A DNA stretch of 58,504 nucleotides from JAATGA01 sp047605605 (GCA_047605605.1 JASGFG010000013.1:1-58504); one strand, 5' to 3'; counted from the stretch's first letter, positions 16,767-26,080 are shown. Numbers and translations are program-made. The notes: generated from the sequence alone by a model not told the origin.

Positions 16767-17423
16767 ATGAAATTGAAGTCCCCCATCCTGATCTCGGCCA
16801 TCGGCCTTTTGGCCCTGACCGCCTGCGTCAACCCCGAGGCCTATCCGAACGATCCGAATGCGCGCACCAAGAACGGGGCGCTGATCGGCGGGCTGACCGG
16901 GGCGGCACTTGGCGCCACCTCGAACAGCAGCCACCGGCTGGGCGCCACCATCGTCGGCGGCGCGCTTGGGGCTATGGCGGGCGGTGCGATCGGCGCAGGT
17001 CTGGACCAGCAGGCGGCGGAACTGCGCGGCAGCCTTGGCAATTCGCAGATCTCTGTCACCAACATGGGCGACTATCTGGTCGTGAACATGCCGCAGGACG
17101 TGCTGTTCGCCACCGACAGCGCCACGCTGCGCCCCGACCTGACGCGCGATGTCTATGCCGTCGCCTCGAACCTGGTGAAATACCCGAACTCGCGGGTCGA
17201 GGTCGTGGGCCATACCGACAACACCGGCACCGCGGCCTACAATTATGACCTGTCGCAGCGCCGCGCGGCCTCGGTCGCCGGGGTGCTGCGCGATGGCGGG
17301 GTGCCGGGTCAACGCATCACCCCCATCGGCCGCGGCTTCGACCAGCCCGTCGCCTCGAACGCCACGGCCCAGGGACGGGCGCAGAACCGCCGGGTGGAGA
17401 TCATCATCCGCCCGACGATGTAA
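16767..17423 (+). CDS. OmpA-family outer-membrane lipoprotein
   Basis: The 218-residue protein has a lipoprotein signal with the lipobox LTAC and modified Cys20. A glycine-zipper region follows (about 35-75; GALIGGLTGAALGA and GGALGAMAGGAIGAGLD). The C-terminal OmpA domain (about 105-218) contains the peptidoglycan-binding core VVGHTDNTGTAAYN and the RRVEI end. It would anchor the outer membrane to the cell wall. GGAGG lies 11 nt before the ATG. It is monocistronic, with a copy of the dispersed element downstream. Confidence 0.93.
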   Translation: MKLKSPILISAIGLLALTACVNPEAYPNDPNARTKNGALIGGLTGAALGATSNSSHRLGATIVGGALGAMAGGAIGAGLDQQAAELRGSLGNSQISVTNMGDYLVVNMPQDVLFATDSATLRPDLTRDVYAVASNLVKYPNSRVEVVGHTDNTGTAAYNYDLSQRRAASVAGVLRDGGVPGQRITPIGRGFDQPVASNATAQGRAQNRRVEIIIRPTM

Positions 17424-17485
17424 GACCAATCGGGGTAAGGCCAATCGGGCCGGCCGCCCCCTTGGCGGCCGGCGTCGGACAGGCG

Positions 17486-17577
17486 GGGGTTTCACACCCC
17501 GTCGTCCATTGGTTCTTGAACCAATGGTGAATCCAATGGACGACCCCCGTGGGATATTCGTGTCCAGAAAGAGGGGG
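17486..17577 (+). repeat. Dispersed hairpin-plus-tail element, copy B, interrupted by an inverted repeat
   Basis: GGGGT-TTCAC-ACCCC (17486-17500) matches the hairpin core of copies A and E. The tail from 17545 (GTGGGATATTCGTGTCCAG, then a purine run) matches their tails. Between them sits an extra 44-bp inverted repeat, GTCGTCCATTGG (17501-17512) with CCAATGGACGAC (17533-17544). It also contains a nested perfect 10-bp stem, CCATTGGTTC/GAACCAATGG (17506-17527). The two stems share an arm and exclude each other. It lies between convergent genes and could terminate both. Confidence 0.65.
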
Positions 17578-17579
17578 GA

Positions 17580-18635
17580 TCAGCGCAGGCGGCGGCTGCC
17601 GATCCGCGCGATGGTCACCGCCAGGACGATCCGCACCACATGGTGGACCGTCACGTAGACCACCCCGATGTTCAGGCTGAGCGCGATCAGGCTCATCTCG
17701 GCGACGCCGCCGGGGGCAAAGGCCAGGAAGATCGCGGTCACAGGCTCGTCGATCAGGGTGTGCAGCCCAAGCGCGAACCCGAAGGCCAGGATCAGCGCCG
17801 CTGTTCCGTTCAGCACCGCCAGACCGAAGGTCCGCGCCAGCATCGCCCGGTCCATCCCGCCAAAGCGCGCGCCCAGGCCTGCGCCGACCACAACCTGCGT
17901 CACCGACACCAGCCAGACCGGCGGCGCACCCTGGGCCAGCCCCGTCGCATGGGCGACCGCCGACAGAAGCAGCGGCCCCGTCATCATCGGCGCGGGAAAC
18001 CGCAGCCTTGCGGCCAGCCAGAACCCCGCCACCCCCGCCGCCGCCAGCACCAGCCAGTCGACCGGACCGGGGGTCACGCCGCCCCCCATGCTGACCCCCG
18101 CCGCCGATCCGACGCGCGATCCGGTCAGCGCCAGAAAGATCAACGGCACCGACACGATGGTCAGGATCAGGCGCAGGAACTGCAACGCGGTCAGGATGCG
18201 GATGTCGGCCCCCATCTCTTCGCCCAGCGAGACGCTTTCGATCAGCCCGCCGGGGATACCGCCGAAAAACGCCTCGCGCGGGCCGATGCCGCCCCTGCGG
18301 TAGATCGCATAGGCAAGGGCATGGGCGGCGGGAATGTAGATCAGCAGCGCCAGCAGGCTGGGCCACCACTGACCCATGCCGCCCACCACCTGCGGGGTGA
18401 AGGCCCCGCCGATGGACACGCCGATCACCGGCACGAACCCCTGCCGCAGCCGCAGCGGCAGCGTCATGCGGTGGCCGAAAAGCCGCCGCTCTCCCGCCGC
18501 CAGCAGCGCCGTCACCACCAGCGCCCCCAGCAGGAATCCCAGCGGCAGCCGCAGCCACCAGGCGGCCAGCCCGCCCGCCGAGGCCACCCCCAGCGTCACC
18601 GCCACGGCGCCGATTTCCGCCCCGAAGATCCGCAT
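17580..18635 (-). CDS. AbrB-family integral membrane protein (putative monooxygenase/transporter family)
   Basis: The 351-residue protein is strongly hydrophobic with about ten predicted membrane spans and two similar halves. Visible motifs include WWLRLPLGFLLGALVVTALL near the start, FFGGIPGGLIE in the middle and FLAFAPGGVAEMSLIA near the end, the paired GG(I/L)-type motifs of the AbrB duplication family. Its function is unproven. ATG 18635 overlaps the slyX stop by 4 bp. There is no specific link to its neighbours. Confidence 0.85.
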   Translation of the reverse strand: MRIFGAEIGAVAVTLGVASAGGLAAWWLRLPLGFLLGALVVTALLAAGERRLFGHRMTLPLRLRQGFVPVIGVSIGGAFTPQVVGGMGQWWPSLLALLIYIPAAHALAYAIYRRGGIGPREAFFGGIPGGLIESVSLGEEMGADIRILTALQFLRLILTIVSVPLIFLALTGSRVGSAAGVSMGGGVTPGPVDWLVLAAAGVAGFWLAARLRFPAPMMTGPLLLSAVAHATGLAQGAPPVWLVSVTQVVVGAGLGARFGGMDRAMLARTFGLAVLNGTAALILAFGFALGLHTLIDEPVTAIFLAFAPGGVAEMSLIALSLNIGVVYVTVHHVVRIVLAVTIARIGSRRLR

Positions 18636-18838
18636 CACCAGTGCGGAGGCTTCTGGTCGGCCAGCGGGATGGTGCCGCCTGCGGCCTCGCGTTCGGCCTC
18701 GCGCTCCATCAGCATTTCGACCCGGCGGTTCAGCACGGCGATTTCCCGCGCCTGCCGGGCGACGACGGCCGACAGGTCCTCGACCATGCGGGTCAGGTGG
18801 GCCAGCGCCTCTTCGGCGGCGATCATCCGTGGTTCCAT
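18635..18838 (-). CDS. slyX: SlyX family protein
   Basis: The 67-residue protein is almost entirely a predicted coiled coil (EALAHLTRMVEDLSAVVARQ), followed by the conserved C-terminal PLADQKPPHW. This ending, close to P-P-H-Y/W, is diagnostic of SlyX. Its role is unknown. AGGGAAAAGC precedes the ATG. It is divergent from hisS and overlaps the AbrB-family gene downstream. Confidence 0.9.
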   Translation of the reverse strand: MEPRMIAAEEALAHLTRMVEDLSAVVARQAREIAVLNRRVEMLMEREAEREAAGGTIPLADQKPPHW

Positions 18839-18871
18839 TGCTTTTCCCTGCCCGATTCCGGCCTGTGCGGC

Positions 18872-18900
18872 TTGTTCCCGACCGTCCCATCCGCTAGGAC
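18872..18900 (+). promoter_or_regulatory. Candidate hisS promoter
   Basis: TTGTTC (18872-18877), a 17-nt spacer and TAGGAC (18895-18900) lie 32 bp before the hisS ATG in the divergent slyX-hisS gap. The -10 is a partial match. Confidence 0.35.
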
Positions 18901-18932
18901 GCGGGCGCGATCAAGACCCAAAGGCGCGACCC

Positions 18933-20426
18933 ATGGCCAAGGATACCCCCCGCCGTCCCCGCGCGGAAACGCCGAAAGGCTTCCGCGACTATTTCGGCGC
19001 AGACGTGACCGAACGCAAGGCAATGCTGGATGCGATCGGGCAGGTCTATCACCGCCATGGCTTTGACCCGCTGGAAACCAGCGCGGTCGAAACGGTCGAG
19101 GCCCTGGGCAAGTTCCTGCCCGACGTGGACCGCCCGAACGAGGGCGTCTTTGCCTGGCAGGACGAGGATGAAAGCTGGATGGCGCTACGCTATGACATGA
19201 CCGCGCCCCTGGCGCGCGTGGCGGCGCAGTATCGCAACGACCTGCCCTCGCCCTATCGGCGCTATGCCATGGGTCCGGTCTGGCGCAACGAAAAGCCGGG
19301 GCCGGGGCGGTTCCGGCAGTTCTATCAATGCGATGCCGATACGGTCGGGGCGCCTTCGGTCGCGGCCGATGCCGAGATCTGCGCGATGCTGGCCGATGTG
19401 TTCGACACGCTGGGCCTGGGCGGCGACTATGTGGTGCGGGTGAACAACCGCAAGGTCCTGAACGGCGTGATGGAGGTTGCGGGCATCGCCGGCGACGACA
19501 AGGAGGCCGAACGCGGCATCGTCCTGCGCGCCATCGACAAGATCGACCGGCTGGGCGAGGACGGGGTGCGCGCCCTGCTGGGGCCGGGCCGCAAGGATGA
19601 AAGCGGCGATTTCACCAAGGGCGCGGGGCTGTCGGATGCGCAGGCCGATGTGGTGATGGGCTTCATGGCCGCCAAGCGCGACACCGGCGCGGAAACCACC
19701 GCGCGGCTGCGCGATCTGGTGGGCGCATCGGCCATCGGCGCCGAAGGCGTGGAGGAACTGGAAACCATCGCCGCCCTTCTGGAGGCGCAGGGCTATGGCC
19801 CCGACCGCATCCAGATCGACCCTTCGGTCGTGCGCGGGCTTGGCTACTATACCGGCCCGGTGTTCGAGGCCGAGCTGACCTTTGAAATCCTTGATGAAAA
19901 GGGTCGCAAGCGGCAGTTCGGCTCGGTCGCGGGCGGCGGGCGCTATGACGATCTGGTCAAGCGATTCACCGGGCAGGCCGTGCCCGCGACGGGCGTTTCC
20001 ATCGGGGTCGATCGCCTGCTGGCCGCCCTGCGGGCCAAGGGGCGCAGCGCGGGCGACACCACCGGCCCCGTGGTCGTGACGGTGATGGATCGCGACCGGA
20101 TGGCCGATTACATGGCCATGGCGTCCGATCTGCGCAATGCGGGCATCCGGGCCGAGGTCTATCTGGGCAACCCGAAGAACTTCGGCAACCAGTTGAAATA
20201 TGCCGACAAGCGGCACTCTCCCCTCGCCGTGATCCAGGGCGGGGACGAGGCGGCGCGGGGCGAGGTGGTGCTGAAGGACCTGATCCTTGGCGCGCAGATC
20301 GCCGCGAGCGCCACTCTGGAGGAATGGAAGGACCGCCCCGCGCAAAAGGCCGTGCCGAGGGGCGATCTCGTTCGGGAGGTGCAAGCGATGCTGGCCGCCC
20401 AGACCGCACCCGGCCCGGCGAGATGA
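18933..20426 (+). CDS. hisS: Histidine--tRNA ligase
   Basis: The 497-residue class II synthetase has the N-terminal motif PKGFRDYF. Motif 2 is visible as WRNEKPGPGRFRQFYQCDAD, and the histidine A motif as GLGYYTGPVFE. A C-terminal anticodon-binding domain follows (from about residue 375; GPVVVTVMDRD). ATG 18933 is used because homology starts at the conserved P-K-G-F just after; the frame is open upstream, antisense to the AbrB gene. It is coupled by an ATGA overlap to hisZ. Confidence 0.96.
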   Translation: MAKDTPRRPRAETPKGFRDYFGADVTERKAMLDAIGQVYHRHGFDPLETSAVETVEALGKFLPDVDRPNEGVFAWQDEDESWMALRYDMTAPLARVAAQYRNDLPSPYRRYAMGPVWRNEKPGPGRFRQFYQCDADTVGAPSVAADAEICAMLADVFDTLGLGGDYVVRVNNRKVLNGVMEVAGIAGDDKEAERGIVLRAIDKIDRLGEDGVRALLGPGRKDESGDFTKGAGLSDAQADVVMGFMAAKRDTGAETTARLRDLVGASAIGAEGVEELETIAALLEAQGYGPDRIQIDPSVVRGLGYYTGPVFEAELTFEILDEKGRKRQFGSVAGGGRYDDLVKRFTGQAVPATGVSIGVDRLLAALRAKGRSAGDTTGPVVVTVMDRDRMADYMAMASDLRNAGIRAEVYLGNPKNFGNQLKYADKRHSPLAVIQGGDEAARGEVVLKDLILGAQIAASATLEEWKDRPAQKAVPRGDLVREVQAMLAAQTAPGPAR

Positions 20427-21532
20427 CGGCCAGTCCCGACAAGGCCGCCATCCGGGCCGAGGCGGAACGCCTGTTCGCCGCCTTTCGCGACGCCGGCGCC
20501 CTGCCGGTCGAGGCCGATGTGCTGCAACCGGCCGAAACCCTGCTGGATCTTTATGGCGAGGACATCCGCGCCCGCGCCTATGTGACCGCCGACCCGCTGC
20601 GGGGCGAGATGATGCTGCGCCCCGATTTCACCGTGCCGGTGGTCTTGGGCCATATGGCCGACGGCGCGGAGCCGGCGCGCTATTGCTATAAGGGCGAGGT
20701 GTTCCGCAAGCAGGACCACCTTGGCCCGCGCGCCAGCGAATACCTGCAAGTGGGGTTCGAGGTCTTTGACCGCGACGTGCCAAAGGCAGATGCCGAGGTT
20801 TTCAGCCTTTTCAGCAGCTTGCTGTCCGATCTTGATGTGACGCCGGAAACCGGCGACATCGGCATCCTGATGGCGGCCGTCCGCGGCCTGGATACCACCG
20901 AACGGCGCAAGGCGGCGCTGCTGCGCCACATCTGGCGCCCGCAAAGGTTCCGCGCTCTGCTGGACCGTTTCGCCGGGCGCGCGCCCGTTTCTGCCGCGCG
21001 GCGGCAGATGCTGGCGCATCTGGCCCAGGGGCCCGCGCCCGAGCTGATCGCCACCGCCGGTCCGCTGATCGGCCTGCGGGACGAAGGCGAGATCGCCGCC
21101 CGCGCCACCGCCTTGATCGAGGATGCCGAGGCGCGCCCGATCCTCGCCCCCGAGGCGGCGCTGCTTTACGACCTGCTGACGCTGGAGGCGCCGGCGCGGG
21201 CTGCGCTGGCCCATCTGCGCGGCATCACCCCGCTGCTGCCCGCCATCGAACCCGCGGTCGACCGCTTTGCCGACCGGCTGGGCGCCTTGTCGAAACGCGG
21301 GATCGACGTGGATGCGCTGCCGTTTTCGGCCAGCCACGGGCGCACGACGCTGGAATATTACGACGGTTTCGTCTTTACCTTTCACGCCGCCGATCCCGCC
21401 CTGCCCCCGGTCGCCAGCGGCGGGCGCTATGACGCGCTGACCGCGGTTCTGGGCGCGGGCCGGTCGATCCCGGCCGTGGGCGGCATCATCCGCCCCAATG
21501 TCGTCACGGCGCTGAGGGCCGCGAAATGCTGA
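20423..21532 (+). CDS. hisZ: ATP phosphoribosyltransferase regulatory subunit
   Basis: The 369-residue protein is a HisRS paralogue: it retains a class II synthetase-like core (MMLRPDFTVPVVLGH, VFRKQDHLGPRASEYLQVGFE) but has no anticodon domain. HisZ partners with short HisG to give active, histidine-sensitive ATP phosphoribosyltransferase, the first step of histidine biosynthesis. It overlaps hisS by 4 bp and hisG by 7 bp, so all three are co-translated. Confidence 0.95.
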   Translation: MTASPDKAAIRAEAERLFAAFRDAGALPVEADVLQPAETLLDLYGEDIRARAYVTADPLRGEMMLRPDFTVPVVLGHMADGAEPARYCYKGEVFRKQDHLGPRASEYLQVGFEVFDRDVPKADAEVFSLFSSLLSDLDVTPETGDIGILMAAVRGLDTTERRKAALLRHIWRPQRFRALLDRFAGRAPVSAARRQMLAHLAQGPAPELIATAGPLIGLRDEGEIAARATALIEDAEARPILAPEAALLYDLLTLEAPARAALAHLRGITPLLPAIEPAVDRFADRLGALSKRGIDVDALPFSASHGRTTLEYYDGFVFTFHAADPALPPVASGGRYDALTAVLGAGRSIPAVGGIIRPNVVTALRAAKC

Positions 21533-22230
21533 AGATCGGCGTGCCGTCCAAGGGGCGGCTGATGGAAAAGACCTTCGACTGGTTCGGCGCGCGCGGCGTC
21601 ACCATGGCCCGCACCGGGAACGAGCGGGAATATTCCGGCGCGGTCGAAGGCGTCGATGGGGTGGAACTGGTGCTGCTTTCGGCAGGCGAGATCCCGCGCG
21701 AACTGGCGGCGGGGCGCATCCACCTTGGCGTCACCGGATCGGATCTGGTGCGCGACAAGCTGGCCGACTGGGCGGCACAGGTGACGGAACTGGCCGAACT
21801 GGGCTTTGGCCATGCCGATCTGGTGATCGCCGTTCCCGCCTGCTGGATCGACGTGGAAACCGTGGACGACCTTGATGCCGCGGCTTCGGCCTTTCGCGCG
21901 GCGCATGGCCACCGCCTGCGGATCGCGACGAAATATCACCGTCTGGTGCGCGAGTTCCTGACCGCGCAGGGCGTGGCGGATTACCAGCTGGTCGACAGCC
22001 AGGGGGCGACCGAAGGCACGATCCGCAACCTGACGGCCGAGGCGATTGCCGACATCACCTCGTCGGGGGAAACGCTGCGGGCGAACCATCTGAAGATTCT
22101 GGCCGACGGGCTGATCCACAGCAGCCAGGCGGTGCTGTTCCTGTCCCGCGGAGCGGAATGGGACGGCGCGGCGCGTCACGCGCTGGACGATCTGGCCGCG
22201 AAGACCGGGCTGCACGCAGCCCTGCCGTGA
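21526..22230 (+). CDS. hisG: ATP phosphoribosyltransferase catalytic subunit, short form
   Basis: The 234-residue protein has the short-form HisG pattern: an N-terminal IGVPSKGRLME, the GVTGSDLVRD segment and the PRPP loop in DSQGATEGTIRNL. It lacks the C-terminal regulatory ACT-like domain of long HisG, which explains the need for HisZ upstream. It catalyses condensation of ATP with PRPP. It is the last gene of the unit. Confidence 0.96.
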   Translation: MLKIGVPSKGRLMEKTFDWFGARGVTMARTGNEREYSGAVEGVDGVELVLLSAGEIPRELAAGRIHLGVTGSDLVRDKLADWAAQVTELAELGFGHADLVIAVPACWIDVETVDDLDAAASAFRAAHGHRLRIATKYHRLVREFLTAQGVADYQLVDSQGATEGTIRNLTAEAIADITSSGETLRANHLKILADGLIHSSQAVLFLSRGAEWDGAARHALDDLAAKTGLHAALP

Positions 22231-22307
22231 GACCGTGCCGCATGTCCCAAGGCTTCAGCTCCCGCGCGGCGGGCAAGGCACGAACGCCAGGCGTCAATAT
22301 AGCCTGA

Positions 22308-22345
22308 AGGCATATTAACGGCCATCCATCCGATCAACTTGCCGG
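22308..22345. promoter_or_regulatory. Candidate LysR-type operator upstream of the importer/dioxygenase operon
   Basis: The sequence AGGCATATTAACGGCC followed by ATCCATCCGATCAACTTGCC closely parallels the LysR-side intergenic sequence at 29268-29305. They share GC-A-TAT...CGGC and the 10-bp word ATCCGATCAA. It lies about 130-165 bp before the solute-binding-protein start. Confidence 0.45.
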
Positions 22346-22473
22346 ATCATGCCGCCTACCATGCCCGCAAGAGGGAGGAGCGTGGACCTAGGAGGGGTCC
22401 GTGCCTTGCAGCATCCCGTCGGCGCATGGCGCAGGCCGGACTGCAAGACCCTCGCATCGAGGGGAGGACAACG

Positions 22474-23739
22474 ATGCTTACCAGACGGACGTTCATCAAG
22501 ACGGGCACCGCGCTTGCGGCGTCGGGTCTTGCCATGCCCGCGCTCGCGCAGGGGATCAAGCTGAAGATCGGCTATGTCAGCCCACAGACCGGCCCGCTTT
22601 CGGCGTTTTCGGCGGCCGACGATTTCATGGTGAAACAGTTCCTGGCCGCCGCACCGGGGCTGGGCCTGGATGTCGAGGTCATCGTCAAGGACAGCCAGTC
22701 GAGCCCCAACCGCGCCGCCGAAGTGGCAAAGGAACTGATCAGCCGGGACGAGGTGAACCTGCTGCTGGTCGCCTCCACCCCCGAGACGACGAACCCCGTC
22801 TGCACCGTGGCCGAGGCGGAAGAGATCCCCGTGATTTCCACCGTCGCGCCGTGGCAGCCGTGGTTCATCGGCCAGCAGGGCGATCCGTCGAAACCCGACG
22901 CGTGGAAACCGTTCGACTATGTCTATCACTTCTTCTGGGGGCTGGAGGACAACGTCGCCGTCTTCATGAACATGTGGAACGGGATCGACAGCAACAAGTC
23001 GGTGGGGGCGCTGTGGCCGAACGACGGCGACGGCAATGCCTGGGCCTCGGACGTGGGGATGCCGCCCGCGCTGGCCAAGGCGGGCTACAAGCTGACCGAT
23101 CCGGGTCGGTATCAGAACCTGACCGACGATTTTTCGGCGCAGATCAACGCCTTCAAGGCGGCGGATGCGCAGATCATGACCGGCATCCCGATCCCGCCGG
23201 ATTTCACCACCTTCTGGACGCAGGCGCGTCAGCAGGGATACCGGCCCAAGATGGTGTCGGTCGCCAAGGCGCTGCTGTTTCCCGAAAGCGTCGCGGCGCT
23301 TGGCGATCTGGGCCACAACCTGACCTGCGAGGTCTGGTGGTCGCCCGCGCATCCGTTCAAATCCTCGATCACCGGGCAGACGGCGGGGGAACTGGCCACG
23401 GCCTTCGAGGCGGATGCGAAGCGCCAGTGGACGCAGCCCGCCGGTTTCATCCATGCCCTGTTCGAGGTGGCGGCCGATGCGATCAAGCGGGCGGATGACC
23501 CGACCGACGGCGATGCGCTGGCCCAGGCGGTGGCGACGACCAACCTGCAAACCGTGGTGGGGCAGGTCCAGTGGGGCCGCGACAATGTGCCGGACTTTGC
23601 GCGCAAGAACGTGTCGAAAACCCCGCTGGTCGGCGGCCAGTGGCGGAAAAAGGCGGATGGCACATTCGATCTGGTGATCGTGGAAAACGCGCTGGCCCCG
23701 GAAATCCCGCTGGGCGGCACGCTGGAAACCCTGGCCTGA
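22474..23739 (+). CDS. ABC transporter substrate-binding protein, branched-chain amino acid/amide type (family 6), Tat-exported
   Basis: The 421-residue periplasmic protein has a twin-arginine signal (TRRTFIKTG at the N-terminus, cleavage near PALAQ). A Leu/Ile/Val-binding-protein fold follows: KIGYVSPQTGPLSAFSAADDF, then VNLLLVASTPETTNPV. GGGGAGGA lies 7 nt before the ATG. It heads an operon with two ATPases, two permeases, a ring-cleavage dioxygenase and a tautomerase, so its ligand is probably an aromatic acid or phenol rather than an amino acid. Confidence 0.93.
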   Translation: MLTRRTFIKTGTALAASGLAMPALAQGIKLKIGYVSPQTGPLSAFSAADDFMVKQFLAAAPGLGLDVEVIVKDSQSSPNRAAEVAKELISRDEVNLLLVASTPETTNPVCTVAEAEEIPVISTVAPWQPWFIGQQGDPSKPDAWKPFDYVYHFFWGLEDNVAVFMNMWNGIDSNKSVGALWPNDGDGNAWASDVGMPPALAKAGYKLTDPGRYQNLTDDFSAQINAFKAADAQIMTGIPIPPDFTTFWTQARQQGYRPKMVSVAKALLFPESVAALGDLGHNLTCEVWWSPAHPFKSSITGQTAGELATAFEADAKRQWTQPAGFIHALFEVAADAIKRADDPTDGDALAQAVATTNLQTVVGQVQWGRDNVPDFARKNVSKTPLVGGQWRKKADGTFDLVIVENALAPEIPLGGTLETLA

Positions 23740-23749
23740 GGGCCGGTCC

Positions 23750-23770
23750 GCCCCGGCCGCGCGCCGGGGC
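23750..23770 (+). terminator. Intercistronic hairpin after the substrate-binding-protein gene
   Basis: GCCCCGGC (23750-23757) and GCCGGGGC (23763-23770) form a perfect 8-bp stem with a 5-nt loop, followed by ATTTCC. It lies 10 bp after the stop and 20 bp before the next ATG, in the position used to make more binding protein than membrane components. Confidence 0.5.
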
Positions 23771-23790
23771 ATTTCCCCAAAAGGTGAAAC

Positions 23791-24510
23791 ATGGCGATCC
23801 TGTCGCTGCATTCGGTGTCGAAAAGCTTTGGCGCGCTGAAGGTCACGGATGACGTGAGCTTTGATCTTGCGCCGGGCGAGGCGCTTGGCATCATCGGGCC
23901 GAACGGGGCGGGGAAATCCACCCTGTTCAACCTGATCACCGGCAATCTGCGCCCCGACAGCGGGCGGGTGATGCTGGACGGGCGCGACGTGACGGGGCAA
24001 AGCCCGATGGCGCGCTGTGCATCGGGCATCGGGCGGTCGTTCCAGATCCCACAGCCCTTTGGCGATCTGACGGTTTATGAAAACCTGCTGGTGGCGGCGC
24101 GGTTCGGCGGCGGCATGACGGGGGCCGAGGCGCCGGGCGCCTGCATGGACATCCTGCGGCGCACCGGCCTGACCCGGTTCGCCGACCGCAAGGCCGGGGG
24201 CCTGCCGCTGTTGAACCGCAAGCGTCTGGAACTGGCCCGCGCCATGGCGACGCGGCCGCGGGTCATCCTGCTGGACGAAATCGCGGGCGGGCTGACCGAT
24301 GGCGAATGCGTGGAACTGGTGGCGACGATCCGCGCCATCCATGCCGAGGGCACGGCGATCATCTGGATCGAGCATGTGCTTCACGCGCTGACCAGCGTGG
24401 TGACGCGGCTGATGGTGCTGAACTTTGGCAAGATGTTGATGATCGGGGCGCCGGATCAGGTGATGGCCGCCCCCGCCGTCAGGGAAATCTATCTGGGGAT
24501 CGAGGCATGA
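23791..24510 (+). CDS. ABC transporter ATP-binding protein (LivG-type)
   Basis: The 239-residue cytoplasmic ATPase has Walker A GPNGAGKST (about residue 34), a degenerate signature region LPLLNRKRLELARAMATRP and Walker B VILLDEIAGGL. The altered signature is common in LivG proteins. It pairs with the LivF-type ATPase, whose start overlaps its stop by 4 bp. AAAGGTG provides the ribosome site. Confidence 0.93.
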   Translation: MAILSLHSVSKSFGALKVTDDVSFDLAPGEALGIIGPNGAGKSTLFNLITGNLRPDSGRVMLDGRDVTGQSPMARCASGIGRSFQIPQPFGDLTVYENLLVAARFGGGMTGAEAPGACMDILRRTGLTRFADRKAGGLPLLNRKRLELARAMATRPRVILLDEIAGGLTDGECVELVATIRAIHAEGTAIIWIEHVLHALTSVVTRLMVLNFGKMLMIGAPDQVMAAPAVREIYLGIEA

Positions 24511-25220
24511 GCGCGCTGCTGGAGGTTCGCGGCCTGACCGCCCATTATGGTGATTTTCAGGCGCTGTTCGGGGTCGATCTGACGCTGGAAAAGGGGCAGA
24601 CCGTCGCCATCATCGGCGCGAACGGCGCGGGCAAGACCACGCTGATGCGGGCGATCACCGGCGTGGCAAAGGTGACGGGCGGCACCGTGACGCTGGACGG
24701 CCGGGCCATCGCGGGCACCGCCGCGCCCGACATCCTGACCGCCGGCATCGCCATGGTGCCCGAGGGGCGGCGCCTGTTCCCCAGCCTGTCGGTCGAGGAA
24801 AACCTGCTGATCGGCGCCCACGCGCGCAAGGGCAACGGCTTCTGGACGCTGGAGCGGATCTATGACCTTGCGCCGATCCTGCGCGAACGGCGCAACCACC
24901 CGGGCACCGCGCTGTCGGGCGGGCAGCAGCAGCTGGTGGCCATCGGGCGGGCGCTGATGTCGAACCCGGCCGTGCTGCTGTGCGACGAGCTGAGCCTTGG
25001 CCTGGCCCCCGTGGTCATCCGCGAGATCTATGCCTCGTTCCCCAAGATCCGCGAAAGCGGCACCTCGATCATCGTGGTGGAACAGGACATCGGGCAGGCA
25101 CTGAAGGTCGCCGATCACGTCTATTGCATGATGGAAGGCCGCGTCACCCTGCAAGGCCGCCCCGCCGACCTGTCGCGCGAGGCGATCCACGCCGCCTATT
25201 TCGGAGCGAGCCACGCATGA
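24507..25220 (+). CDS. ABC transporter ATP-binding protein (LivF-type)
   Basis: The 237-residue ATPase has Walker A GANGAGKTT, the signature LSGGQQQLVAIGRAL and Walker B VLLCDELSLGLAP, followed by the switch histidine region reading VVEQD. This is the usual LivF arrangement. It overlaps both neighbours by 4 bp. Confidence 0.94.
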   Translation: MSALLEVRGLTAHYGDFQALFGVDLTLEKGQTVAIIGANGAGKTTLMRAITGVAKVTGGTVTLDGRAIAGTAAPDILTAGIAMVPEGRRLFPSLSVEENLLIGAHARKGNGFWTLERIYDLAPILRERRNHPGTALSGGQQQLVAIGRALMSNPAVLLCDELSLGLAPVVIREIYASFPKIRESGTSIIVVEQDIGQALKVADHVYCMMEGRVTLQGRPADLSREAIHAAYFGASHA

Positions 25221-26080
25221 ACCTTGTCGATACACTTGTTCAGGGGCTGCTGCTGGGCGGACTTTATGCCCTGTTCGCCGCGGGGTTGAGCCTTGTCTTC
25301 GGCATCATGCGGCTCGTCAATCTGGCGCATGGCGACCTGATCGTGCTGGGCGCCTATCTGATCCTGGGGATCGCGACGGCACTTGGCATCAGCCCGGTTC
25401 TGGCGGCAGTGATCGCCCTTCCGATCATGTTCGCGCTTGGCTGGGTGTTGCAGGCGGGGCTACTGAACCGGGTTTTGGGCGACGACATCCTGCCGCCGCT
25501 GCTGGTGACATTCGGCCTGTCGGTCGTCATCCAGAACGGGCTGCTGCAAGTCTTTACCGCCGACAGCCGCAAGCTGTCGCTGGGGCCGGTCGAGGCGGCG
25601 TCGCTGCCGCTTGGGCCGGTGCATGTGGGGGTGATGCCGCTGATCACCTTTGCCTCGGCCATCGGGGTGATCCTGGGCCTGAACTGGCTGTTCTATCGCA
25701 CCGCACTGGGCCGGGCGTTCCGCGCCACATCCGACGATGCGGTGACGGCACAGCTGATGGGCATCCGGCCGCAGCGGATCTTTGCAATCGCCACCGGCAT
25801 CGCGCTGGTCGTGGCCACCATCGCGGCGCTTTATCTGGGGACGCGGGCGAATTTCGACCCGTCCATCGGCCCGGCGCGGCTGCTTTACGCGTTCGAGGCG
25901 GTGATCATCGGCGGGCTGGGCAGCCTGTGGGGCACGCTGGCGGGCGGGCTGGTGATCGGCGTGGCGCAGGCATTCGGGGCGGCGATCACGCCGGAGTGGC
26001 AGATCCTGGCCGGGCATATGGCCTTTGTGGCGGTGCTGCTGGTGCGGCCGCGCGGGCTGTTCCCGCGGGCGAATGACTAA
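25217..26080 (+). CDS. Branched-chain amino acid-type ABC transporter permease (LivH-like)
   Basis: The 287-residue inner-membrane protein starts with the LivH hallmark LVQGLLLGGLYALFAAGLSL and FGIMRLVNLAHGD. Near the C-terminus it has the cytoplasmic coupling loop with FRATSDDAVTAQLMGI and then IGGLGSLWGTLAGGLVIG. It forms the channel with the LivM-like subunit. Confidence 0.95.
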   Translation: MNLVDTLVQGLLLGGLYALFAAGLSLVFGIMRLVNLAHGDLIVLGAYLILGIATALGISPVLAAVIALPIMFALGWVLQAGLLNRVLGDDILPPLLVTFGLSVVIQNGLLQVFTADSRKLSLGPVEAASLPLGPVHVGVMPLITFASAIGVILGLNWLFYRTALGRAFRATSDDAVTAQLMGIRPQRIFAIATGIALVVATIAALYLGTRANFDPSIGPARLLYAFEAVIIGGLGSLWGTLAGGLVIGVAQAFGAAITPEWQILAGHMAFVAVLLVRPRGLFPRAND

